Origin: Zantedeschia hybrid cultivar
Lineage: Eukaryota; Streptophyta; Magnoliopsida; Alismatales; Araceae
Direction of reading: 5' to 3'
NCBI GenBank assembly: GCA_030544215.1
Contig: JARZZO010000001.1
Span: 38,839,670 to 38,903,669, forward strand
DNA: 64,000 nucleotides
Part shown: in pieces, positions 24,177 through 36,086 of the stretch
Layout of the letters: each line of letters opens with the position of its first letter
Position numbering within the stretch: the stretch's first letter is position 1
The notes under the pieces: generated by a model
What the model was told of the DNA's origin: nothing
Database searches by the model: none
What the model saw: the letters and a program-made list of their open reading frames with translations, nothing else
Made by a program: the position numbers and the translations under genes

Positions 24177-24734
24177 TGTCATACATTTTTTAGGGAAAAA
24201 AAACGCAGTTGATCTTGATTTTTTGATTTTTGATTTAGATTTGTTATTTGTGCGCTTTACCTGACTCAATCAGATGATTGCGTAGTTCTTCGACCCGATC
24301 CCGCCACCCATAAATGGAATAACGTTAATTACATCATCCTAAGAGGAAAACCCTTGATTAATCGTCAAAAGAATAGAATAACACCCTTTGAATTGATATA
24401 AAAAGGATATACAAGATTGCCTTCAAAAAATGAATGAATTCTAGTTTTTCGTTGAGTCTGCACAAGACTTGATTGATTTTTATTGATGGATGATGATGAG
24501 ATACATTTTTAGTCTTTTTGGACTGATTTATGTGGATGCATTGAAGATTTGTTGAATTCTTTAAGTTTAGAAATGAGGCTTCTTTTAGGTATTTTTTATG
24601 TTTTGCAAAAGGGCAAATTTGAGTTTTTATTTGATTTTTGATTTATAGAAAGTATTTTATTTTTATCTTGTGGTTTTCGATTCAATTTTAAAGGAATTAG
24701 AGTTGAGAAGATTGGATTTTACTTATTGGGGGTT

Positions 24735-27249
24735 GAGTCTGCGCAGGGTAGCGCAGACTCATTTGTCATAAGCTTACTTTTTAGTTTCTTGGGTAATTTC
24801 AAGGAAAAAGTTATCATTTTTGTTTGGGTTTTGATTTATGAAAAATATATGTCTTATTCTTAAGAGTTTGATTTGATTTGATGGAATTTTAATAGCCAAA
24901 ATACCAGATTTTAGGAATTTAAGGGTGAGTCTGCGCTATAGAGTACATACTCATTATTTATCAAAGTGTTTACTATTTTTTATATTTTTTGTGAAATGAG
25001 TTTTAAGCTTTTATTTAGGTTTTTGACTTATATAAAGTATGAAGTTTTTATGTAAATTTTTTTATTTAATTTGGAGGGAAATTAAGGTCAAAAAGACCAA
25101 ATTTGGGATTTCAGGGTTGAGTCTGCGTTGGGTAGCGCAGACTCATTTGTCGCCAAAGTGTTTTGAGTTGTTTTATGCATTTTTTCAAGAACAACTTGAT
25201 GTTTTTATTTGATATTCTGATATATAAGAATAAACTTGAATTTTTAGAGGGTTTTAGATCATCTTTTGGTGCTCGGGAAGTTGCTTTTTTATTTTTTGTG
25301 AATTTCAGGGCTGAGTCTACGCAAGGATGCATAGACTCAAGTCTGAACTGTGGATTTTTTTATTATGAGTTGTTTTATTGGATTTTTGGTGGGATAACTT
25401 GATTTTATATTTTGTCTTATGATTGTTTACAGATTTGGAGCTGCGGATATGATTTGGGGGCCAAGAGATGAGGTTTTGGCCTTGGGATTGATGCGCAGAC
25501 TCAAGTTCAAAGAGGATTTGAGCAAGATTCTTGAAAAGATAGAACCTCCTGAGGTTGAGGGGAATTCCAAGAGTTTCATAGAGCTAGGGAGCTTCAAGGA
25601 TCACGGAGACAAGAAAGATGAGTTTGAGTCTGCGCAAGGGGTGCGCAGACTCAACTGAACTTGTGATTTTTGTTTATTTTGAAGGGATTTGGATCCTTTT
25701 TGTAAATGGATGTTTATTCGAATGAAATGAAGTGTTTGATATATGATTGTGAGTGATTTAAGCAATTTGATTTATTGTTTAGTTGATTTTTTCATGAGCT
25801 TATGAAAGGTGTGCAGACTCAACTTAAGTTTGAAATTTTGTGTTTATTTAAAATAGAAGATGGCTATCTTAAACCTTTTTTGAATGAATTAACTTTAATT
25901 ATTTGAGTTACTTGAACCATAAATGAGTCTATCAGCCCATACAAGGCCTCTTTGACAATTTTGAGTTGAGTCTGCGCAAGGGTGCGCATACTCAGAACAG
26001 TGGCGCAGACTCGAGTCTGAAAATTGATTTTTTGAAGTTCCTGCACAGTTCAAGCTGCAATTAAATCCGTCAAGGGGTTAGTTTCAATCATTAAAGTTAG
26101 AGTATGAAATCCAGAGTTGAGAAAAACAGATTGTACCCCATTCCCAATTGAATTTCGATGGTTATAGGTGTGCAGACTCAAAATTTGAGCATAATTTCAG
26201 GTTTATACCTCTTTCAACTTGAAGTGATCCAAGAATCATCACAAATTTAGGGAGGATAACATTGAGAAATCTCAGAAGTTGAGTATGGCTACATGAGGCC
26301 TTTTTAAAGAGTGGTTCTTGTGTGGATTTCTTCAAATGACATGATTTCTTCATGTTTATCTCATTCTTCTTAGATCATTTTATAAAGCGTTAAAAGTGCT
26401 CAATATAGTGATTCCAAGTTGAATTTCAACCTTTCATTAGGAAAACCCAATGAAAAGGTTTAAGATCTTCATGAAGTATCATGACATGAAGGGACCCAAA
26501 GGACCAACTCCCTTAAAGGGATATGTAATGGCTAATGGACCATAGGGATGGCTATAAAGGGGGGCGTGCCGAGCATCCAACCACTCACCCAAAGGGTACC
26601 CTTAATGCCTTTAAGATGTAAGAAAAACCCACAAGGGGTAATCCAAAGCATCTCTACATTTGGGGAGCGAGGAACTCTACCAATTTTCCTAGAGGATCAC
26701 ATGTAGCCATGAACCATGGAGGTGGCTATAAAGGGGGGCGTGTCGAGCATCCAACCACTCACCCAAAGGGTGCCGTTAATGCCTTCAAAATGAAAGGGTT
26801 ATCCACAGGGAATCACCCATTCCATTTCTACATTTAGGGAGCAAGGAACTCTACCAACTCATTGGGACATCGGGATACATCATCTAAATGAACCCATAGA
26901 AATGAGAACATAAGAATGATGTTTTTTGTATGAAGGCCCTTGATGGGTTACCCAACATTGGATTGTTGGCACCCTTAGATCGGGACATCTTGGGAAAACA
27001 TCGAAAAACATGTAAAATCTTAAGACCATATGGCAAAATTTTGGTTTAAACATTAAGGGCTTAAAAACCCAAAGTCCAAGCCATTTAGGACATTCATTGG
27101 GCCTCAAAAGGACAGCCCTAGGTCCAAGGAACATTTGGATAGCTTGGGGGAAGATCAAAAAATCACCTCAAGCCCAAAAATCTACTTGGAAGAGGCGCAT
27201 ATTCAAAACCTGCAACAGGCGCTGAGTCTGCGCAGGGAGGCGCAGACTC
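24735..27249. repeat. GAGTCTGCGC-N6-GCGCAGACTC inverted-repeat array, left LTR
   Basis: Seven 26-27 bp inverted repeats lie at 24735, 24927, 25119, 25313, 25626, 25968 and 27224. Arms are GAGTCTGCGC and GCGCAGACTC or near matches, separated by 6 bp (7 bp at 25626). Isolated half-sites occur at about 24454, 25808, 26003 and 26168. The arms are much better conserved than the sequence between units. The matching array in the other LTR is at 51390-53211. Confidence 0.9.
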
Positions 27250-28364
27250 AACACTGTAGCACCTGCAAACTCCAGACTCAAGCTGAAACTCGGATTTTCG
27301 GTAAAAAATGGGTTTAAAACTAACCCAAATGATAGAAAATAAGGTATAAAAGGTACAAGGCCTAAAATATTTATTTAAAATATATTTTAGATGCATTTCT
27401 TTATGAAAATATCATGAAAACTTGAATATGAACATAAGAGAAACTTAGGAATTCTTTTTATCTTTTCCATGGATCTCTCCTTCTTGACTCCATGTTAGAG
27501 GGTTTCTACCCAAATAAGCTCATCCTAAACTAGTGAGGGAACCTCCTTGAGAACCTCTAGGACCTAAACCCTTAGCCATTAAAGGAAAATATCCAAACAA
27601 AACCCATTCGGTTCCCACATGAAAACAGAAACTTGGATCTTAATATATATGAAAGTTAGGGAGTTTCTCTTGATATTTGGCCTTGGGGAAACATCATTCA
27701 TGAAAGGGATGTGCTCCTAAGGGTCATGGAAGGCCAAGCCACCTTGAAAAACCCTAAAACCAAAGGCAAATAAATGGAAAACCAGTTTTCAGGAAATCTG
27801 GACAGCAAAGCACATCTTGGGTCATATCTCCATATTTATGGGGTTTCAAGGCTTGAGGATACCATTTCTATGAACTAGAAAGGCCCCTCTACCATCCCCA
27901 CACAAAAAACACATGCCTTATGAAGAAAAAAACAACATAAAAGCAAGATAACCAGCATATTCACAAAACAGACTCAGAAAATCTGAACTTTGCATTTCAT
28001 TACTTTAATCACCATGGATGAACATCAAGGGGGAGATATAAGTTTCTATGAACATCAAAATGAAGGAAAACATTATAAGAAATCAAGGAGATAGAAATAG
28101 ACCCCTTCTTCACTCCCACTCTACCTTGGAGAGGAGATGAGAAGGGAGAGTGGCTCTTGAAGCCTACAATCTTGCTCTCTTCTTCTCTATCACTCTTCCT
28201 TTCTTTTTCTCTTCTTCTCTAACCCTTTTTTCTCTCTTAGTATGCAGGAAATGGAGGGGAAGGAGAAGGGAGACGTGCTCCTCCAAGCACTTTCACTTTT
28301 CTTCTTCTCTTTTCTCTTTTTTGGGATTTTTGTCTCCAACTTTTTCTTGTAGAAGATGGGGGTT

Positions 28365-28372
28365 CTTTTATA
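28365..28372 (-). promoter_or_regulatory. TATA box of the giant element LTR (3' copy)
   Basis: The - strand reads TATAAAAG, preserved at the same place in the other LTR (54308-54315). It sits about 940 bp inside the LTR, so U3 would be short and R-U5 long. The assignment is from motif and conservation only. Confidence 0.5.
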
Positions 28373-29310
28373 GATAAAGTTGGGTTACTTTTTGGCGGTA
28401 GATTAGGCACCTATTAGCCTTGGATTAGAGATAAAAAACCCCTCTTAAGAGCCCTCCAATGAGGCCACAACACTTGGAGAATTATGATTGGTTTTTCCTT
28501 TTGCTTTTCACCTACCCTCTTCTAGAAGAATCTTGAGGGGGGGACCACTTGCTTTTCTTCTTATCCTCCTTTGAGCAGATTTGACCATGGGCCAAAGGGG
28601 TAAGAATAGGCCATAGGTGGAACCATTTTGGCCCTTTTAAAGGCTGCCACGAAATTGGGCTTTGGCCTTCACTTTTTGGGCCCAAATTGGCCGTATTGGG
28701 CTTTTTTTGCTTGAGATGATGGGCGTAGGCCTGCCCCCTTGGATTTGTTCATCATTTGGGCTGAAAGTAACCCCTTTTTGACTTCTTTGACCTTGCAAGA
28801 ATGGGCATGACAACTGTCCATTACCTTTCTTCACTTGGACCTTCTTTCGAAAAATTGCTTGGACCTCCTTTCCTTGAGATAATGGGCCCGGTTGCACCAT
28901 TGGATTTCTTCATCATTTGGGCCCTAGAGTGGCCCATTTTTTATTCTTTTGGCTTGCAAAATTGGGCTTAGCTGCTGCCCCTTAAATCTTCTTCATTTGG
29001 GCCTTCTTAGACAATCTTTGCACAATTGTTTGGACCTCCTTTGCTTGGGATAAGGGGCCCGGTTGTGCCATTGGATTTCTTCATCATTTGGGCCCTAGAG
29101 TGGCCCCTTTTTTGATTCATTTGGCTTGTAAAATAGATATGATTGTTGTCCATTAATTCTTCTTCACTTGAGCTTTCTTTGAAAAAGTGCTTAGACCTTT
29201 TCTTGCTTGAATTTATGGGCTCGGTTCCTCCTTTCAATTCTCTTTGATTTAGGTTTTCTTTGTTGATCTTTAGGCTCTTCTTCTTGTTCAATTTTTTTTT
29301 GGTGACAACA

Positions 29311-29322
29311 AATGCCCCCCAC
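29311..29322 (-). other. Giant element polypurine tract
   Basis: The - strand reads GTGGGGGGCATT directly before the 3' LTR start (TGTTGTC). This G-rich run is in the correct position for plus-strand priming and confirms that the left LTR is the 3' LTR. Confidence 0.8.
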
Positions 29323-29572
29323 GCATGCGGCTCACGTACGGAGACTGGAGGCGACGAAGTGAGTTGTATGCGTAGCCCATTGTCACGTACTTATCCCATT
29401 TAAGAGGCTCACAGTTTAAAACCGACCCCACTTAAAGGTCTTGATTCACCCATTAAGGACTTGTTTTGTTTTAGGACTGCTGCAATCACTAGGATTCCTT
29501 CTTGAATTTGTTTCCGCGTCCGACTCAGATCGGGCCTTGAGCTTCGGGCAATCATAAGTTAATGTACCCTTT

Positions 29573-29880
29573 GAGTCTGCGCCAGTCCAGGTTTAATTTG
29601 GGCTTTAAACCAACCGGATTTCTTGAATTTAGAGGATAAGGCATGTGCCCTTTGAGTCTGCGCTGGTTCAGGCTTCAATTCAGCTCTAAACCTGGCCATA
29701 TATATTGAATTGAGAGAGAGGGGCAGATCCCCTCGAGTCTGCGCCGGTTCGGTTTCATTGTGGCTTTGAACTGGTTCATGTATGTGAGGTTTGAAAGAGG
29801 GGGGCATATGCCCTTGAGTCTGCGTCGGTTCAGCCCGGTTCAGGCCTTGGACCGGCTAGGGCTTCAAGGACCGGCCTGGT
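29573..29880 (+). repeat. Four 81-bp tandem repeats upstream of the antisense gene
   Basis: GAGTCTGCGY begins at 29573, 29654, 29735 and 29816, exactly 81 bp apart each time. Each unit continues with a 'GGTTCRG'-like block (29573 is the most divergent), and a G-rich 'ggggcatatgccc'-like block precedes the later copies. The array ends just before the TATA box at 29885. The GAGTCTGCGC core is the same half-site that forms the inverted repeats in the LTRs. Position and regular spacing suggest an upstream regulatory array; this is inference. Confidence 0.8.
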
Positions 29881-29884
29881 CGGT

Positions 29885-29892
29885 TATAAAAA
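29885..29892 (+). promoter_or_regulatory. TATA box of the antisense plant-mobile-domain gene
   Basis: TATAAAAA lies in a 'ggttataaaaaggg' context, immediately downstream of the 81-bp repeat array and upstream of a GC-rich leader. The expected transcription start would be near 29915-29925. No transcript evidence is available. Confidence 0.6.
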
Positions 29893-29914
29893 GGGAGGGG
29901 GCGGGATGCCTTTG

Positions 29915-31104
29915 CTGTTGTGCTGGGGGATTCCGAGCGTCGCCCGACCCTTCCTCTTCTTCCTCTTGCCATCGCCGGTGGACGGAGCTGCCAGAGCCGC
30001 GGGAGCAGACCCTTGCCACCGCAGATCGCTGCCGCCACGCTTCTCTCCTTCTTCCCATCGTCGCCGGCGCCACAACAGCTGTCGGGGAGTGCCATTGCCG
30101 GCGAGAGCTGCCGCTGCCGCCGTCTGTGCGTCGGCCCTCCACCGCTTAGGGGGTGCCATTTGCTTGGCACGCCTGTAGCCTTCTTTCCCCCTGCCGGTGA
30201 CAAACGCTGCAACCCTGTTGGGGAGCGTTATCACCATTGCCTATGGGTGTGTAGGCCGTCGGGTTCAGAATCGCAGGCCGTGCTTCCCTTCTTCTTCGTG
30301 AGCTGCATCGCAGGGGCTTGAGGAGGTCGGGGCACGGCTTATAGGCCAGGCTATGTTCTTCTTTTCCTTGCTTGGCAGTAGGTGTCGCAACAGTTTGTGG
30401 GGAGCACCGCCGCTATCATAGGGAAAGCTTCACTGGTTGGGCTTGCGGGGTTCAGCCACGCGGCTATTGGTGTGCGCAAGAGAGACTGGTCCGGTAGGTA
30501 CAGTCGGCGGCAAACTTCAGATCACAGTTCAGCCTCTTCACCGGCGTCTCGTCTGTTGGTTGAAGGTGAAAGGCAAAGGCTTTTTTCTGATTTTTTGGCC
30601 GGTGGGACTGATGGGGTGTTGTTGGCCGCCATTGATTTGTGCATGGAGCAAGTGAAGAGGGTCTCTTCTGCCTTGTATTCATCTTCTAACATTTTTTCTT
30701 TGTCTTCTTTTTGCAGAAAATCGACTTTGGATCCCTCCATCTACAGTAGGCGAAGACTCACTATTGTAGCACTGCAGGTCGGATGGCTCCTCTTTAGCAT
30801 ATCTGCTGTTTGACTTTGGCAGTTCCCACGGGAGCAATCCCTGGGGCTGCCGCTTCAGTACCTAGTCCCGATTGTAGCTCGGCTCTCGGGAAGTGGGTTA
30901 CTGGAATGCCATTTCTACACCCCTCTATCTTTGACATGGGTCTTCCTCTTATCGGAGCATCTCGGTCTGTCCCGGATGGCTCTCGATAAAATTTTAATAG
31001 CCCTCCTTTAAGGGGAGATGCTGCCGAAATTTCGATAGAATTTTCTTTTTTGAGGAAGGCTTTTTGCATTTGATTTGATTTGTTGCCTCTTCTTTTTCAG
31101 TATA
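29915..31104 (+). other. Leader (5' UTR exons/introns) of the antisense gene
   Basis: About 1.2 kb of GC-rich sequence (29900-30180), then a more T-rich part. It contains good 3' splice sites: 'ttctttttgcag' ending near 30717 and 'tcttctttttcag' ending at 31100, four bases before the ATG at 31105. Short frames such as 29906-30178, 29920-30321 and 30382-30813 have low-complexity Ala/Arg/Pro-rich products and no domain I recognise. I read the stretch as a spliced leader, though a small first coding exon cannot be excluded. Donor sites were not fixed. Confidence 0.5.
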
Positions 31105-33954
31105 ATGGCTTCTCGAGGGAAAGACAAGACTGTGATGCCCGAGACTGTCTCCGAAGATGTGCCAGTTTCTCCAACAGGGTCTTCTGAACAGACTCCTATG
31201 ATGGCTGAAGAGAGTGGGCCTATGATAAGTCCCTTTTACTTGACACCTGCAGCAGGCATAGATGAGGACAGTGAACTACATCAATTTTCTGAGGTTGTTG
31301 TCTTGGACCATCCCTTTGCCGATGAATTAGATGACAAGGTTGATGAGAGCAGGCTTGTCTTTTCAGAAGGATTCTATAAATATAGACGAGACAAAGATTA
31401 TCTAATTCACTTTCCCAGTGATCATCATTTGTACAACTTTTTGCTTGACTTCAAGTTCAATGGAGTGCATTCTGAAAGAAGGGCTTTTTATGCCGAGGAT
31501 GCCATTTTGAAATTTCGAGACAACCTGAGGGGAATTGTAACCCGCGGCGAATCTTTATTCAAGCCGGGTTATGCTAGAGACATGCTCATGCCCAGTGGGA
31601 CTAATATCATGCATCCTCAGGATGGCATTCTGACCCGCTCATCTTCATTTATTCCTGCCAAGTAGGGATATGACAGAGGTATCCCAGACTCGAAGCATGG
31701 GCTATTTCTTTCTCCATGTAAATGGGGCTTCAGAGAAGAGCCATTGATTTTTGACTGTTTAGCCATGAGGTTTAGATTGAACGCAGCAATGGGCTGGTTT
31801 GGTGACTTGAAGCTTAAGTCCGGCCATAGTTTCAGAGAATATTTTGTAGAGTACACTGATTATGTCTTGAAGCATTACCATGATTAGCTGAGCCGAGTGG
31901 ATCTTCTCGGTAGTGTGTATGCCGCTTGATTCCGATACCCGATCTTTAAAGGCCTTTGCTGTGGCATGATCGAGGTATTCATGAAGGAGTTCAATACCTT
32001 TTATCCTCTGGAAGGAGAGACATCTCTAGATTTATGGACTTTACATCAGCTTTCTGGCTTGCCCATTGATGGAGAGCCTTATGAAGAGATATGCCATCCT
32101 GACATTGTCAAGGACAGAACAGATGGCAAAGGCCGCTATGCAACCTGGAGGTCTTACAGATTCCTCCTTAAGGCTTACATGATTCTGGCTTTTGGTGAAG
32201 AGTCTCTAAAAAAGAGATCCCGCAGAGAGAGGACACGGGTCCGCGGAGTTGTCTGGCTCCGTTTCTTTCATAATGTTGACATTCGATATACAGACTTTCC
32301 TGGGGCTGGTGAGACTCCAGTCTTCATGGGGCAGACAGCCAGTCACCGAAAGGGATATCCTGATATCATCTTTGAGGAACACAAGAAAGATGCCAATCGC
32401 TTGGACTTGGATAGGAATACCCATATGGCAACATACTTGGCGTACTGGCTTTCGAATTTTGCTATTCCTCAGGGGGATGAGGGAGTAATTCGTCCTGAGA
32501 CGCTTTATGGAGCTTGTAAACTAGCCTGGGGAATTAAACTGTCTCTAGCTCCAGTTACTCTGTGCTTGATTTTCAAAACTCTTGGCCAAGTGGTTGAGCA
32601 GGAGAAACCACGAGAATTTAATGTTGTGGGTCCCATTCATTTCTTTAATGTCTGGGTGGCTTCTATTTTTTCAGAGTCTGCCCCGAAGAGCCTGGCTTCC
32701 CCTCACATATTTCCACGCATGATTGAATATGCGAGTGTTGATGGAGAAGATACCCAGAAGCAACTTTATGAGATTCGCGGTATCTTGATTGATACCAGGC
32801 AAAAAACTGAAGGGGACTTACATTTTTGGAAGCATACTGCCAATTCTCGTCCTCCAGTGATCCCCTTTAAAGTATTTGCCAAGGGTAATCCTGTTGAGTT
32901 CACCCATTCTCAGACTAAGCAACTACTGAAGAGATCTGCATTGGATAGTCAGATTAGATCATGGCTTCTATCCATCAGACCTAGTGTCTTGGTATACTGG
33001 AAGGGATCTGTAGTTCATTTAGAACCCTATTATCCTTTCCGTTTCGGCCGGAATTTTGGATATGATCAGTGCATTCCTTCTTGTGATCACATATTTCAGC
33101 TTCCTGACCGCCTCCAGCGGACTGCAGAGGGCCCGTGAATGGTGGTGGGATTATTTCTACCGCTTTGAAAATGTTTCTTTCAGAATTCCTTCTGCTGTCC
33201 ATGATCCTCGTGTGACATGTGAATATGTTAGATGGTGGCGAATGCGCACCAATATCTATAGCTAGGAGAGGACCCAATGTTGGAGCAATGCTGAGAAGAA
33301 AATCTTGGAGACTCAACGGGAAATTCCTTTTGATATAGAGTTCCATTATCTGCACTTTTTAGATTATAAGAATGCTACTAAATATGCAGAGAGACGGGCA
33401 ACTTGTAAGGCTCGACATAGAGATTCTTTACCCTTGATTGATCCAGAGTTGACAAGGCTAGATACTGAAGAGCTAAAGGGGGCTTTCTTGAAGCAATTTA
33501 ATATTTCTGTGACCTCTGAAGATTATCCCGATATCGATTTCCCGGAAGAGGAAGATATCAGCAACAGAGATTCTCAGCAAGCTCCTAAGAGTCTCTCAGG
33601 CATTCAGAGATTTTATGTCCCACACAAGGAGGAGAAACCTGACTTCTACAAGGGCACCAGCTGGCTACTTGCCCTTTTGAAATACTTTGGTGTGTCCTAG
33701 GATTCCACTGCGCAGGGTATGTTGGATGCAAAACTACCCACTTCTTGGGATCATATAGATGGGTGGGGACTTGATGCTTTGCACTTGGGCATTTGCTTGA
33801 GCGATAAAAAGCATTATGATCTTAGTAGCCTAGCTTATCAAGCGAAGACGATGAATGATGTCATATATATTGTGAAGGAGGGTTCGTTTAGAGATAAGTC
33901 CTCCATATATGAATACTGGCCTTTGTCAAACTGTTATGAAGGCGATTGCTGTAG
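31105..33954 (+). pseudogene. Plant mobile domain (PMD) protein carried antisense in the retrotransposon
   Basis: The ATG at 31105 follows a splice acceptor. The N-terminus is acidic and Ser/Pro-rich for about 80 residues. The PMD-type core includes 'YLAYWLSNFAIPQGD', 'GVIRPETLYGACKLAWGI' and 'LSLAPVTLCLIFKTLG' near 32440-32590, and 'RNFGYDQCIP' near 33050, which matches the R-x-F-G-x-D-Q-x-x-P signature of the family. A WWW-rich C-terminal part follows. PMD proteins (for example MAIN and MAIL1) act in the nucleus in silencing and genome stability, and the domain is also known from transposable elements. In-frame stops (31663, about 31885, about 31927, about 33262, about 33698) and one frameshift near 33110-33130 inactivate this copy. 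The exon ends at a GT near 33951-33955. Confidence 0.75.
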
Positions 33955-36086
33955 GTATCTGCATTTGTGCTTAACTTCTTTTGAGCTTTGTGCCTTGCCT
34001 CTGCTTATATAAATTGATTTATTCTTTTGCATATTTCTGTAGTGCCTGCGGCCAAATATCTGACTTAGCAGCATCGGAGGGTAGTGGCTATTGCAAAGAG
34101 ACCATCTTTCTTTCCTCCTGTGCCTTCAAAAACATCAACCCCTGCATCCCCTGTGGAGGTCAGTACTATAGGGAGGGTGGTTGCCGCTGCCAAAGAGGCG
34201 CGTACAAAGAAGAGACAAGAGCCTGCCCCTGAACCTCTTCCTCCTGTCAATTTGCCAGTGCTTGCTGAATTTGAAGCTTTTATAGCAAAAACTGCCAAGC
34301 GGGCGAGTTCTCTGGTTTCTCCATCCCCAGCCAAGGGTGGTATGCACTATGCTTTTGATTTATGCCTTTCAGAATTTTGACATCAATGATGAATAACTTC
34401 CTTTTGTTTCCTTTACAGGGAGGGTTAAGCAAGTTGCAAAAAGATTTCGCAAAGGGCCTAAAGAGTCTGTCCCCCCTGAAAAGATTGTTCTGCCCAAATG
34501 CCAATCCTCGAGATTATTGGCTCTAGATAAGGAAGGAAGAAACTGATGATACTTCTTCCAATGTGGATGAAATAAGCGGCATTTCTCCTTTACCTTCTAT
34601 TTCCTCCCATACTACTGAACACATTAATAGTGAAGCTTTGCCAGAGACAACTATCTGGTCGCCCCCGAGGGATCAAGGTAACCCTTCTGAGACTTATAGC
34701 AATAGTGATTTCATTTCACTACTGAATTTCTGACTTCGACCATATAGGTTTTGAAGCAACTGAAGGCTTGATATCAAAGACTCATCAAGTTGAAACAGTG
34801 CAGTCTGGTATGGTAATTTCTCTTTACCACATCTTTTCTGCTTTTTCCATCATTTAAGCTTGACTTGCATATATTTTGAATATCACGCATCCCCGGCTCA
34901 TGCGGAAGGGATGGAAATTCCTCATATCCCGACTGAAAGGGACATGGATTTTGAAATATCGGCCTCCATGCCGGTTTCTTCTTCTAAAGAGGTAGAAGTT
35001 GTTTTTCCTGAAGATGCGGAACCAGAAGAGACTTCAATGGTTCCAACTGTCATAACTTCGACAGAGGTCATTACCTTCTCGGATATCAAGACTTTGGAAC
35101 TTTCAGCTCTTGAGCTTGCGGATATTGTGGCTACTTCAATGACTCGGGAACAAGTTCACCGAGTCGACAGGTGATAGTATCCCGTCCTGTCCCCTGTAGA
35201 TTAAACTCTGCTGAACATATTCTTCGGCTTATTAATATTTTGACTCATATATGCACATCATCCCTTGTACAGATTTCTTCTGAGCCAATTACTTTAGCTG
35301 TACCTTCCGCCTTTATAATTGCTCTGCCCGCAGCTAAATTTACAGAAAGTGACCTGCCCCCAGCCATATCAAGCATTGTAGCTGTCACATCTGCCCCTTC
35401 TATTATCGAACCTTCCTCCAATTCAGTGTCTTCTTCTTCCCGTCAAACGATCATGGACTGGACTTCAGTGGATGAGTCTGTGCATATTGCTATCCCTTCT
35501 ATTCCTGCTAGTTCAGGCATACAAGGTGTTGATGTCCTTGGCGCCAATATCAAGCTTTTACGACAAATTATACGCCGGCAGCCTAGTTCATCATATGCTC
35601 TTTTTCACCAGCAAATTGAGAGCATGACTATATGGATTCATCTAGCAGGAGCTTTTTTGGATGAGTGGCTTCCTATTGCTTCCACTGCTTTGAGATTTTT
35701 TAAGCGTCAAGAATATATTCACTCAGTTATACAAGATCGACGCCAAGCCTTGTCTCTTCAGCGGCATGAATATACCTTGCAGATGCAGCCTGTTTCTCTT
35801 CAAATTTCACAACAACAAGCAGAAATAGCTGGCTTTGAACAGAAAGAAGGCTTGTTGGTGGAAAATATTCAGTGCTTAGAGAATGAACTTGCTGCTGCGA
35901 AAGCCGAACTAGAAACTTTAAGGAACAGTTTACACAGACGTCAAGATGATCTTCTGGTTTTCCAAGGCCTTCTTGAATCATTATCTAGTGAAGTTTCCAA
36001 GCTGCAGACTGAAGAAGAAGCTCTTTTTGAATTGCATACTCAAGTTGGAGAAGGACTTCCTCTGTTGTCCATGTTACTCGAGGGTA
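33955..36086 (+). pseudogene. 3' exons of the antisense gene: Ser/Pro-rich linker and coiled-coil tail
   Basis: Several GT..AG introns can be read: about 33955-34042, 34340-34418, 34678-34747, one starting at 34808 (acceptor unclear) and 35171-35271. The exons between them are Ser/Pro/Glu-rich, with a basic KKRQEP patch at about 34210. The last exon (35272 to about 36086) encodes a long Gln/Glu/Leu-rich helical segment ('QISQQQAEIAGFEQKEG', 'ELAAAKAELETLRNSL') that looks like a coiled coil of roughly 130 residues, suggesting oligomerisation. It may end at a GTATTG donor at 36086, with the true end further on. A few stops are present (for example after 34050 and near 34542). Confidence 0.6.

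Larger units (their letters stand above)
24177..29310 (-). repeat. Giant element 3' LTR (left copy), 5134 bp
   Basis: It is collinear with 50802-55252. The main length difference is a 680-bp segment at about 26375-27054 that is missing from the other copy. That segment holds a 174-bp-spaced direct duplication with 'GGCTATAAAGGGGGGCGTG' at 26550 and 26725. The LTR contains the GAGTCTGCGC inverted-repeat array, an AT-rich half (24180-25400) and, toward the PPT side, repeated 'gggcc' and 'ttcatcatttgggc' motifs (28640-29200). A TATA box lies on the - strand at 28365-28372. The short reading frames inside are not conserved as genes. Confidence 0.92.

Noticed and set aside
28150..28377. 75-codon frame repeated at 54093-54320, possible small conserved protein
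   Set aside because: It is present in both copies only because they are the two LTRs of one element. It is Phe/Ser/Leu-rich from a TTC/TCT tract near the LTR promoter.
29856..30237. Three overlapping Ala/Arg-rich frames on the - strand opposite the antisense gene leader
   Set aside because: They come from GC-rich composition with few stop codons and carry no domain. They lie downstream of integrase on the gag-pol strand without a link to it.
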